From NCBI GenBank assembly GCA_027450105.1, contig DAIDKJ010000050.1, positions 1-8,584 of the forward strand: 8,584 nucleotides of DNA. The letters are read 5' to 3'. This document shows, in pieces, positions 1 to 6,162 of the stretch; position 1 is the stretch's first letter, and each line of letters starts with the position of its first letter. This stretch comes from Ferrovum sp. GTDB lineage: Bacteria > Pseudomonadota > Gammaproteobacteria > Burkholderiales > Ferrovaceae. The position numbers and the translations under genes were made by a program. The notes beneath the pieces were generated by a model that had not been told where the DNA came from, did no database searches, and saw nothing but the letters and a program-made list of their open reading frames with translations.

Positions 1-277
1 GAAAATCCACCTGGTCGCGCAATGCCTTGCCAGCCTTGAAATGCGGCACGAATTTTTCTGGCACACGCACTTTTTCACCGGTTTTTGGATTGCGTCCCAA
101 ACGAGGGGGACGATGATTCAGGCCAAAACTGCCGAACCCCCGGATTTCAATTCTTTCCCCAGACACCAGGCTTTGGCTCATGGCATCGAGAATCGTTTTG
201 ACCGCCAGTTCGGCATCTTTAGTCACCAGCTGACCATATCGGGCAGCCAATAAATCAATCAGCTCGGATTTGGTCAT
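1..277 (-). CDS. ihfB: Integration host factor beta subunit (partial, 3' end cut by window)
   Basis: Encodes the beta subunit of integration host factor, the sequence-specific DNA-bending heterodimer of the nucleoid that acts in transcription, replication and recombination. The 92 codons visible begin MTKSELIDLLAARYG, matching the IhfB amino terminus, and continue through the RGFGSFGL core strand (residues 46-53) to the DNA-binding arm signature GRNPKTGEKV (61-70). Pro64 is at the position of the proline that intercalates into DNA. The sequence then enters the VPHFKAGKALRD segment (77-88). The family is about 94-105 residues long, so only a few C-terminal residues lie outside the window. The ATG at 277-275 is chosen because it gives the family N-terminus and has a strong purine-rich ribosome binding site just upstream. 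The gene starts 9 bases after the rpsA stop, as in other beta- and gammaproteobacteria, so it is probably co-transcribed with and coupled to rpsA. IhfA or HU is unlikely given the N-terminus and the rpsA linkage. Confidence 0.97.
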   Translation of the reverse strand, partial: MTKSELIDLLAARYGQLVTKDAELAVKTILDAMSQSLVSGERIEIRGFGSFGLNHRPPRLGRNPKTGEKVRVPEKFVPHFKAGKALRDQVDF

Positions 278-279
278 GC

Positions 280-289
280 AACCCCCTTA
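280..289 (-). promoter_or_regulatory. ihfB ribosome binding site overlapping the rpsA stop codon
   Basis: On the minus strand the rpsA stop and what follows read TAAGGGGGTTGC and then the ihfB ATG. The purine run AAGGGGG matches the anti-Shine-Dalgarno sequence well and shares its first bases with the rpsA TAA. A ribosome ending rpsA translation would cover the ihfB initiation site, which suggests translational coupling. The overlap is seen directly; coupling is inferred. Confidence 0.75.
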
Positions 290-2002
290 GCTACCGGAAC
301 CAGGGTTGCCCAACTTGGCCTTGAGCAATGCTCCCAGACTGGTGGTCCCGGCGTTGACAGGGCTTTCGGCTTGCATTCTTTGCAGCGCCGCATTCTCTTC
401 CACCACGTCCCGTGCCTTGATGGACAAGTTGATGCCACGATTTTTGCGATCGATGTTGAGAATGACGGCTTCCACAGCATCTCCTTCGTTCATATGTGCG
501 CGCAGATCTTCTACACGATCACGGGAGACTTCGGAAGCACGCAGATAACCCTCGATGTCATCCCCCAGATCGATGACCGCACCCTTGGCATCCAGCGATT
601 TGACTCGACCTTTTACCAGGGAACCCTTGTCATGGGAAGCAGTGAAATTGGTGAAAGGGTCTCCTGATAGTTGCTTGATTCCCAGAGAAATCCGTTCGCG
701 TTCCACATCGATGGACAGCACCAGCGCTTCCACTTCATCGCCCTTTTTATAATTGTGCACGGCTTCTTCGCCCGTCTGATTCCAGGAAAGATCGGACAGA
801 TGAACCAAGCCATCGATGCCACCCGGCAGACCAATAAACACGCCGAAATCGGTAATCGATTTGATCTGACCACGGACATGATCGTTCTTGTTGTAATTCA
901 TGGAAAACTCTTCCCAGGGATTGGCGCGACATTGTTTCATTCCCAGGGAAATGCGACGGCGTTCTTCGTCGATTTCAAGAATCATGACTTCCACTTCATC
1001 ACCCAACTGCACCACCTTGGACGGGTGTACGTTTTTGTTGGTCCAATCCATTTCCGACACGTGGACCAAGCCTTCGATGCCCTGTTCAATTTCCACAAAA
1101 GCGCCGTAATCCGTCAGATTGGTAACCTTGCCAAACAGTCGGGTTCGTTCGGGGTAGCGGCGGGCCAGACCCACCCATGGGTCTTCACCCAACTGCTTGA
1201 GACCCAGGGAAACACGATTTTTTTCCTGATCAAACTTGAGCACCTTGGCTTCCACTTCGTCGCCAACCGTGAGCACCTCGGAAGGATGTTTGACCCGACG
1301 CCAGGCCAGATCGGTAATATGCAGCAGACCATCGATACCACCCAAATCGACGAAGGCACCATAATCGGTGATATTTTTGACGACGCCTTTCACCACAGCA
1401 CCTTCCTTCAGGTTTTCCAGCAGGCTTTGACGATCGGCACCTTGCGATTCTTCCATGACGGCACGGCGTGACACCACCACGTTGTTGCGCTTGCGGTCCA
1501 ATTTAATGACCTTGAACTCCATTTCCTTGCCTTCGAAAGGCGTTGTGTCCTTGACAGGACGCACGTCCACCAGGGAACCGGGAAGAAAGGCGCGAATCCC
1601 GTTGACCATGACCGTCAAGCCACCCTTGACCTTGCCCGTGACCATTCCCTGTACCAGGGACCCTTTGGCCAGGGCGTCATCCAGATCCAACCAGGCCGCC
1701 AGCCGTTTGGCTTTTTCGCGGGACAAACGGGTAGAACCATAGCCGTCTTCCAAGGCGTCGATGGCCACCTTGACGAAATCGCCCACCTGAACTTCCAGTT
1801 CGCCACGGTCGTTCTTGAATTCTTCGATGGGAATCAAGCTTTCGGATTTGAGGCCGGCGTTGACCACGACCATGTTGCTGTCAATGCTCACCACTTCTGC
1901 AGTGATGACTTCACCCGAACGCATTTCCTGATGGGTGAGGCTTTCCTCGAACAAACTGGCAAAACTTTCGGTAAGCGGAGCGGAATGTAGTGCAATATTC
2001 AT
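287..2002 (-). CDS. rpsA: 30S ribosomal protein S1
   Basis: Encodes ribosomal protein S1, the large RNA-binding protein of the 30S subunit that unfolds mRNA leaders and recruits them for initiation. The 571 residues (E. coli S1 has 557) hold six S1/OB-fold domains at roughly 29-95, 114-180, 200-269, 286-356, 373-443 and 460-529. Domains 3-6 show the repeated pattern of ITDYGAFV or ITDFGVFI, then GIDGLVHLSDL, then RISLGMKQ. The tail after 530 is short and ends GNPGSGS. The start ATG at 2002-2000 follows a GAAGGT ribosome binding site with 7 bases spacing. An in-frame TTG at 2017 would add five residues but overlaps that binding site, so it is rejected. The family N-terminal motif TESFASLFEESL begins at residue 11, giving ten extra residues compared with E. 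coli. Sequence between domains 3 and 5 looks betaproteobacterial. It lies 130 bases after cmk and just before ihfB. S1 usually represses its own synthesis through its leader. Confidence 0.98.
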   Translation of the reverse strand: MNIALHSAPLTESFASLFEESLTHQEMRSGEVITAEVVSIDSNMVVVNAGLKSESLIPIEEFKNDRGELEVQVGDFVKVAIDALEDGYGSTRLSREKAKRLAAWLDLDDALAKGSLVQGMVTGKVKGGLTVMVNGIRAFLPGSLVDVRPVKDTTPFEGKEMEFKVIKLDRKRNNVVVSRRAVMEESQGADRQSLLENLKEGAVVKGVVKNITDYGAFVDLGGIDGLLHITDLAWRRVKHPSEVLTVGDEVEAKVLKFDQEKNRVSLGLKQLGEDPWVGLARRYPERTRLFGKVTNLTDYGAFVEIEQGIEGLVHVSEMDWTNKNVHPSKVVQLGDEVEVMILEIDEERRRISLGMKQCRANPWEEFSMNYNKNDHVRGQIKSITDFGVFIGLPGGIDGLVHLSDLSWNQTGEEAVHNYKKGDEVEALVLSIDVERERISLGIKQLSGDPFTNFTASHDKGSLVKGRVKSLDAKGAVIDLGDDIEGYLRASEVSRDRVEDLRAHMNEGDAVEAVILNIDRKNRGINLSIKARDVVEENAALQRMQAESPVNAGTTSLGALLKAKLGNPGSGS

Positions 2003-2132
2003 AATGGAGACCTTCAAAGTGTTACTGAATCGCCCGTCGCGGCACGGGGTCGGTTAATCATCAGAAATGGGACCGGGAGTATTCCTACCTGCTGCGCGAG
2101 GTCGAAACGGTTTGCCAATTCCTGTCGTTGAT
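2003..2132 (-). promoter_or_regulatory. rpsA upstream leader region with a small hairpin
   Basis: This 130-base spacer between the cmk stop and the rpsA start is the second longest non-coding stretch in the window. On the minus strand it contains several GGA-type motifs, a 5-bp inverted repeat CCCGT/ACGGG with a 6-base loop (2033-2048), and the GAAGGT ribosome binding site at 2015-2010. I found no convincing -35/-10 pair and no U-tract terminator. In E. coli and relatives the rpsA leader is a structured target for autogenous repression by S1 and also carries promoters. That role is inferred here from position and length, not from a recognised conserved fold. Confidence 0.4.
2033..2048 (-). 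repeat. Inverted repeat (hairpin) in the rpsA leader
   Basis: A perfect 5-bp inverted repeat, CCCGT and ACGGG, flanks a 6-base loop, about 31 bases upstream of the rpsA start codon. It has no following T-run, so it is not an intrinsic terminator. It could be part of an RNA structure used in S1 autoregulation, but a 5-bp stem can also occur by chance. Confidence 0.4.
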
Positions 2133-2798
2133 TCAAGTGCCGGTTGTCTCGGGACAATCCCGATACCAAGTCAAAATCTGTTGTACCGCCTGCTCGATGG
2201 TTTTATCAGAAGTGTCGAGCAAACGCGCCTCGCCTTGCACCATGGGTGAGGCGCTGCGCATTGCATCACGGGCGTCACGGTCACGAATATCTTGCAAAAG
2301 GTTATCAATGCTAGCAGACATTCCCTTTTCGATCAACTGGTTATATCGGCGTTGCGCGCGAATTTCCGGCTTTGCCGTCAAAAACACCTTCAAACACGCA
2401 TCGGCAAATACCACCGAGCCCATATCCCGCCCATCGGCTACCAACCCTGGCGCCTGGCGAAAAGCCCGCTGACGGGCCATCAGTTCTTGTCGCACCTCAG
2501 GCAAGGCCGCCACCATCGAGGCTTCGCGCGCGCAGGTTTCGGAACGCATCTGCGTGCTGACCTCGTGACCCGCCAGCCAAATTTTGCCCGCCTCGAAATG
2601 GACGTCAAGGCTCTGCACCACTGCTTGAAGCGCCGTTGCCTGGTCCAGAGAAACTCCTGCCAGTCGGGCGGCCAATGCGGTCAAACGGTACAAGGCACCG
2701 CTATCCAGATAATGAAATCCCAGATGCCGTGCCACGCGCTCAGCAACACTTCCCTTGCCGGAGGCGGACGGTCCATCGATCGTGATGACCGGTATCAT
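2133..2798 (-). CDS. cmk: Cytidylate kinase (CMP/dCMP kinase)
   Basis: Encodes cytidylate kinase, which transfers phosphate from ATP to CMP or dCMP to give the diphosphate in cytosolic pyrimidine recycling. The 221 residues are close to the 227 of E. coli Cmk. Visible motifs are the P-loop GPSASGKGS (9-17, Lys15), the nucleotide-binding SGALYR (33-38), DGRDMG (122-127, the family GRDxG motif) and the lid region IRDRDARDAMR (171-181). Arg174, Asp178 and Arg181 of the lid have the spacing of the E. coli CMP-contacting and catalytic residues. The start ATG at 2798-2796 is chosen because MIPVITIDGPSASGKG is the family N-terminus; a longer in-frame extension reaching 2873 lies inside aroA and is rejected. 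The start overlaps the aroA stop as ATGA, indicating translational coupling. The order aroA-cmk-rpsA is the standard proteobacterial one. Confidence 0.97.
   Translation of the reverse strand: MIPVITIDGPSASGKGSVAERVARHLGFHYLDSGALYRLTALAARLAGVSLDQATALQAVVQSLDVHFEAGKIWLAGHEVSTQMRSETCAREASMVAALPEVRQELMARQRAFRQAPGLVADGRDMGSVVFADACLKVFLTAKPEIRAQRRYNQLIEKGMSASIDNLLQDIRDRDARDAMRSASPMVQGEARLLDTSDKTIEQAVQQILTWYRDCPETTGT
2149..2163 (-). repeat. 6-bp perfect hairpin near the 3' end of cmk
   Basis: TCGGGA and TCCCGA flank a 3-base loop, 13 bases before the cmk stop codon, inside codons for the YRDCPE segment. No T-run follows on the minus strand, so it is not an intrinsic terminator. It might act as an RNA processing or stability element separating the biosynthetic genes from rpsA, or be a chance feature of the coding sequence. 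Confidence 0.4.
2795..2798 (-). promoter_or_regulatory. ATGA stop/start overlap, aroA to cmk
   Basis: The aroA TGA stop (2797-2795) and the cmk ATG (2798-2796) share the tetranucleotide ATGA. There is only a weak ribosome binding site upstream of cmk, so initiation by terminating or re-scanning ribosomes from aroA is the likely route. The overlap is seen directly; coupling is inferred. Confidence 0.8.
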
Positions 2799-4102
2799 GC
2801 GCCCGTTACCTGCAAACCAACCTGATTGGCGCAAGCAGAAAACCCCGGGAAGGAAGTGGCCACATTGGCGCAATCCAGAATCGTGATGGCCTGCTGTGCG
2901 CGCAAGGCCGCTACGGCAAAACTCATGGCAATCCGGTGATCTCCCTGGCTATGAATGACGCCGCCAGGCCAATGGTTCTGCCCCTGAATCACCATTCCGT
3001 CCGGGGTAGGGTCGGCCTGAATACCCAAAATCCGCAAACCATCCGCCATCACCTGAATACGATCGCTTTCCTTGACCCGTAATTCGGCCGCCCCACGCAC
3101 CACGGTGCGTCCCGTGGCTCCTGCAGCGGCAATGAACAAAATGGGAAACTCGTCAATGGCCAAGGGCACCAGATTTTCGGGAACGTCGATCCCATGCAAC
3201 GGTGCATGCCGCACCCGAATATCCGCCACCGGCTCACCGCCTACTTCGCGTGGATTGAGAAGTGTCAGATCCGCCCCCATCAACTGCAAGATCTGTACGA
3301 TACCAGTGCGGGTGGGATTGACCCCCACGTGGGTGAGCAACAAGTCGGACCCGGGAGCAAGACTTGCACCCACCATGAAAAAAGCCGCTGATGAGATGTC
3401 CGCAGGAACATCGATATCAGTGCCGTGTAACTTGCCCTGGCCGCGCACACTGACCGTGGCGCCCTCCCGGCGTACCTCATAACCCATGGCACCCAGCATG
3501 CGCTCGGTATGATCACGGGTGACCTCGGGTTCGGTGACGCGCGTTACGCCCTGCGCATACAAACCCGCCAGCAACAGTGCCGACTTTACCTGGGCACTGG
3601 CCACCGGCATGGTGTAGTCGATCCCTTGCAAGGCTGCAACCGGTTTGATCTCCAGGGGCGGAAGCCCCTTCGGCTGGGTGTGAATCTGGGCACCCATGGC
3701 GCGCAACGGATCGGCAACCCGCCCCATGGGGCGACGTTGCAGGCTGGCATCACCGGTCAATGTGGTCGCAAAAGACTGGCCTGCCAACAGGCCGCTCATC
3801 AAGCGCATGGAAGTACCCGAATTGCCGCAATCCAGCGCTTGCCGGGGCGCTTGCAGACCCTGCAATCCCACGCCTTCGATGGTGACTCGTCCTCGATCGG
3901 GGCCTTCGATGGGAACCCCCATGGCGCGAAATGCGCTCATGGTGGACAGGGCGTCTTCTCCCTCCAGAAAGCCGGTCACACGCGTAACCCCTGTGGCAAT
4001 AGCCCCCAGCATGATACTGCGGTGGGAAATGGATTTATCTCCCGGCACGCGCAAAACGCCCTGCAAAGAACCGCCTGGAGAGACAATGTACGTATGCTTC
4101 AT
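2795..4102 (-). CDS. aroA: 3-phosphoshikimate 1-carboxyvinyltransferase (EPSP synthase), class II-like
   Basis: Catalyses condensation of shikimate 3-phosphate with phosphoenolpyruvate to EPSP, the sixth shikimate pathway step, in the cytosol. The 435-residue protein shows PGDKSISHRS (20-29; Lys23, Ser24, Arg28), GNSGT (93-97), RPMGR (124-128), SAQVKSA (169-175), RDHTERM (196-202), NPTRTG (262-267), IDEFP (316-320; Asp317 is the expected catalytic base), LRVKESDR (341-348), GDHRIAMSF (387-395) and ATSFPGF (415-421). The combination GDKS, SAQVK, RDHTE and NPTR is the set used to define class II EPSP synthases (Bacillus, Staphylococcus and Agrobacterium CP4 type) rather than the E. coli class I type. 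The residue matching the CP4 active-site alanine is glycine (Gly96), so no statement about glyphosate response can be made. The ATG at 4102 lies 10 bases after the tyrA stop; its ribosome binding site is weak. It overlaps cmk by ATGA. Confidence 0.97.
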   Translation of the reverse strand: MKHTYIVSPGGSLQGVLRVPGDKSISHRSIMLGAIATGVTRVTGFLEGEDALSTMSAFRAMGVPIEGPDRGRVTIEGVGLQGLQAPRQALDCGNSGTSMRLMSGLLAGQSFATTLTGDASLQRRPMGRVADPLRAMGAQIHTQPKGLPPLEIKPVAALQGIDYTMPVASAQVKSALLLAGLYAQGVTRVTEPEVTRDHTERMLGAMGYEVRREGATVSVRGQGKLHGTDIDVPADISSAAFFMVGASLAPGSDLLLTHVGVNPTRTGIVQILQLMGADLTLLNPREVGGEPVADIRVRHAPLHGIDVPENLVPLAIDEFPILFIAAAGATGRTVVRGAAELRVKESDRIQVMADGLRILGIQADPTPDGMVIQGQNHWPGGVIHSQGDHRIAMSFAVAALRAQQAITILDCANVATSFPGFSACANQVGLQVTGA

Positions 4103-4112
4103 GCTGAAAGTC

Positions 4113-5006
4113 TCATGGTGTGTCGTTCCAGTCGCGCCGAGCCTGGCGCGCCACTTTGAAAAAAGATTCCAGTCCGGACTCGTCTTCCTGGAGCAATAGC
4201 TGAGTCAGATAGTCCAGTTGCTCCCGATAGCGTTGTATTTCCAGCAGCAGGACGCTCCGGTTGGCTAGGCTGATATCGCGCCACATTTCCGGGCTGCTGG
4301 CAGCAATCCGGGTAAAGTCGCGAAACCCTCCAGCCGCAAAGCGAAACAAGATCGGCGCATCAGCCCGGGTGGCAATGTCGTGTACCAGAGCAAAACTCAG
4401 CAGATGCGGCAAGTGGCTCACAACCCCGAAGATGGCATCATGGCTCTCGGCGGTCATGAGTTCCACTTTGGCGCCACAGGCTTCCCAGCATTGCTGAACA
4501 ACCCCACGGGCCTGTTCATCGCATTCTGGCGTTGGGGTAAGGACCACGGAACAGCCCTGGAAAAGATCAGCCCGAGCCGCGCGCACGCCACTTTGTTCGG
4601 CGCCTGCAATGGGATGCCCGGGAACGAAGCGGGCCAGGGATGTGCCCATCGTGGCTTGCGCCACTTCCAGCACCGAGCTTTTGGTGCTCCCCACATCAGT
4701 GACCACGGCACCAACCGGTAAGTGGGCCGCGATTTGCGTCAATACGGAGGATAGTTGTCTTACCGGCACAGCCAGCACGATCAGTTGCGCTTCCTTCACC
4801 GCACTGGCGACATCTGTCTGTACCTGATCCAATACCCCCATCTGGCGTGCCGTGGCCAGATTGATCTCGTCACGATCCACACCTGTCAGGCAAATATCCG
4901 GCACTGCCCTGCGCATGGCCAAGGCGAAGGAGCCTCCTATCAAACCGACACCAACGATCGTGACACGTCGTGGCAGTGGCGGCTGATTGTGAACGATCAG
5001 GGTCAT
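4113..5006 (-). CDS. tyrA: Prephenate (or arogenate/cyclohexadienyl) dehydrogenase
   Basis: Oxidatively decarboxylates prephenate to 4-hydroxyphenylpyruvate, the committed step to tyrosine. The 297 residues contain an N-terminal Rossmann fold with VGVGLIGGS (18-26), an acidic residue Asp44 at the end of the second strand (GVDRD), which suggests NAD rather than NADP use, TDVGSTKS (103-110), the substrate-site motif PGHPIAG (129-135; His131 is the expected catalytic histidine) and SHLPHL (197-202). The GGFRDFTRIA segment (226-235) of the helical dimerisation domain follows. There is no fused chorismate mutase as in E. coli TyrA, no C-terminal ACT domain, and no fusion to AroA as seen in Pseudomonas, although tyrA and aroA are adjacent. 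Substrate choice between prephenate and arogenate cannot be read from sequence. The start at 5006 sits 52 bases after hisC with GGAA about 7 bases upstream. A small inverted repeat abuts the start codon. Confidence 0.96.
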   Translation of the reverse strand: MTLIVHNQPPLPRRVTIVGVGLIGGSFALAMRRAVPDICLTGVDRDEINLATARQMGVLDQVQTDVASAVKEAQLIVLAVPVRQLSSVLTQIAAHLPVGAVVTDVGSTKSSVLEVAQATMGTSLARFVPGHPIAGAEQSGVRAARADLFQGCSVVLTPTPECDEQARGVVQQCWEACGAKVELMTAESHDAIFGVVSHLPHLLSFALVHDIATRADAPILFRFAAGGFRDFTRIAASSPEMWRDISLANRSVLLLEIQRYREQLDYLTQLLLQEDESGLESFFKVARQARRDWNDTP

Positions 5007-5027
5007 GCCTGTTCCAGGGCTTCAGGC
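5007..5027 (-). repeat. Inverted repeat abutting the tyrA start codon
   Basis: GCCTG and CAGGC form a perfect 5-bp inverted repeat with an 11-base interior. The second arm of the transcript ends directly at the tyrA ATG, and the likely ribosome binding site (GGAA) lies in the loop and stem. A competing 4-bp CCTG/CAGG pairing with a 3-base loop also exists. It could modulate tyrA translation relative to hisC, but the stem is short. Confidence 0.3.
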
Positions 5028-5058
5028 CGCTTGACCACGCGAGAGGAGGCGCACATCA

Positions 5059-6162
5059 CTAAGACGCAGGATGCAGGGCACGGTCCAGTGCCTGTAACAA
5101 CAACCGATTCTGCGCTTCGGTCCCCACGCTGACGCGTAAATATTCAGGCATCTGGTAGGCCTTGACCGGGCGCACGATCACACCCTGGGCCAGCAGGGCC
5201 TGATACACACCAGAGGCATCCCCCACGCGTACCGAAATAAAATTTCCCACCGAAGGAATATAGGACAGGGATAATCGTTTGAACCCCTCTTCCAATTGCA
5301 TCAGGCCCGCCCGGTTGAGCGCACAGGAACGCTCCAGGAAGGCATGATCCTGCAAGGCTGCCTGAGCTGCTTCCAAAGCCAGTGCATTCACGTTAAAGGG
5401 CTGACGGACGCGATCGAGCAGATCGATGACTTCCGCATGAGCCATCCCAAAACCCACGCGCAAACCCGCCAGACCATAAGCCTTGGAAAAGGTGCGGGAG
5501 ATCAGGAGATTGGAGTGCGACTTCAGCCAATCCACAGACGAATAGCGCTGTTGCGGCTGCAGATACTCCGTATAGGCCTCGTCCAAAACAACCAACACCT
5601 GAGAGGGTATGCGTTGCAAAGCGGCCTGTAAGGTCGCTCCGGGAAGGAAGGTCCCCGTAGGATTATTGGGATTAGCCAGAAACAGGACCCGCGTGTCTGG
5701 GCGCAAGGCCGCAATCATGGCGTCCAGATCGTGGCCGAATGCCTTTGCCGGAACTTCAATCCCCTGTGCGCCAACGGCTTGCGTGACCAGAGGATAAACC
5801 GCAAAAGCATGTTGGGCATACACGGCCGAGGTGCCCGGACCCAGAAAGGTGCGCGCCACCAGTTCCAGCACATCGTTGGAGCCGTTGCCCAGAATGATTT
5901 GCTGCGGCGTCACCGGGAAGTGAGCACACAGAGCCTGTTTGAGATCATGGCCATTCCCGTCTGGATACAAGGCCAGTGCAGGAAGGCTCTCGGAAATGGC
6001 CTGCAAAGCCATCGGGCTGGGGCCCAAGGGATTTTCGTTGGAGGCCAGTTTGATGATGGACGTCAAACCCAATTCACGCTGCAGTTCGGAGATGGGTTTG
6101 CCGGGTTGGTAGGGGGCAAGGGCACGCAAGTGCCCCGGGACCTGTTGGCAGGGATCGATCAT
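5059..6162 (-). CDS. hisC: Histidinol-phosphate / aromatic aminotransferase (HisC2-type)
   Basis: A PLP-dependent class I/II aminotransferase of the HisC family: it converts imidazole acetol phosphate to histidinol phosphate in histidine synthesis, and members in this context often also aminate phenylpyruvate and 4-hydroxyphenylpyruvate. In the 367 residues are LASNENPLGPSP (39-50), the cofactor-binding NPNNPTG (164-170), VLDEAY (192-197; Asp194 contacts the PLP pyridine nitrogen), SRTFSKAYGLAGLRVGF (222-238) with the Schiff-base lysine Lys227, and YLRVSVGT (341-348), whose Arg343 is expected to bind the substrate carboxylate. The ATG at 6162-6160 gives the normal family N-terminus (MIDPCQQVPGHL) and overlaps the pheA stop as ATGA. 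An upstream in-frame start would lie deep inside pheA and is rejected. Location between pheA and tyrA, away from any his genes in view, argues for a role in Phe/Tyr synthesis; whether it is the only HisC in the genome cannot be seen. Confidence 0.95.
   Translation of the reverse strand: MIDPCQQVPGHLRALAPYQPGKPISELQRELGLTSIIKLASNENPLGPSPMALQAISESLPALALYPDGNGHDLKQALCAHFPVTPQQIILGNGSNDVLELVARTFLGPGTSAVYAQHAFAVYPLVTQAVGAQGIEVPAKAFGHDLDAMIAALRPDTRVLFLANPNNPTGTFLPGATLQAALQRIPSQVLVVLDEAYTEYLQPQQRYSSVDWLKSHSNLLISRTFSKAYGLAGLRVGFGMAHAEVIDLLDRVRQPFNVNALALEAAQAALQDHAFLERSCALNRAGLMQLEEGFKRLSLSYIPSVGNFISVRVGDASGVYQALLAQGVIVRPVKAYQMPEYLRVSVGTEAQNRLLLQALDRALHPAS
6159..6162 (-). promoter_or_regulatory. ATGA stop/start overlap, pheA to hisC
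   Basis: The pheA TGA (6161-6159) and hisC ATG (6162-6160) share ATGA. A GGTGG lies about 8 bases upstream of the ATG. This arrangement is typical of coupled translation and would keep mutase/dehydratase and aminotransferase production in step. The overlap is seen; coupling is inferred. Confidence 0.8.

Noticed and set aside
671..1471. Long open frame of 266 codons on the plus strand opposite rpsA
   Set aside because: It is the antisense shadow of the S1 repeats: its composition is rich in His, Phe, Ile and Gln and repeats with the S1-domain period. The minus strand carries an unmistakable S1 protein.
600..1670. Recurrent short strings such as ccaggga in rpsA, considered as uptake or Chi-like repeats
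   Set aside because: They fall at equivalent codons of the S1 domains (KGSLV and SLGMKQ segments) and reflect the internal protein repeats.
2003..2017. Upstream in-frame TTG start for rpsA at 2017
   Set aside because: It would place the start codon on the ribosome binding site GAAGGT that serves the ATG at 2002.
2133..2200. TTGACT (minus strand, end of cmk) as a -35 element for rpsA
   Set aside because: No acceptable -10 hexamer is found 16-18 bases downstream.
2292..2825. Open frame of 177 codons on the plus strand opposite cmk
   Set aside because: Antisense shadow of cmk; no family features.
3372..3385. Six-T run on the minus strand inside aroA
   Set aside because: No stable stem precedes it; it encodes the SSAAFF segment of EPSP synthase.
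3509..4159. Open frame of 216 codons on the plus strand opposite aroA
   Set aside because: Antisense shadow in a GC-biased coding region. It has no recognisable motif and no ribosome binding site context, and aroA accounts for the sequence.
4159..4180. Palindrome AGTCCGGACT followed on the minus strand by a six-T run, resembling a terminator
   Set aside because: It lies inside the tyrA coding sequence (codons for ESGLESFFK), the hairpin stem is only about three base pairs once a loop is allowed, and aroA follows closely in the same operon.
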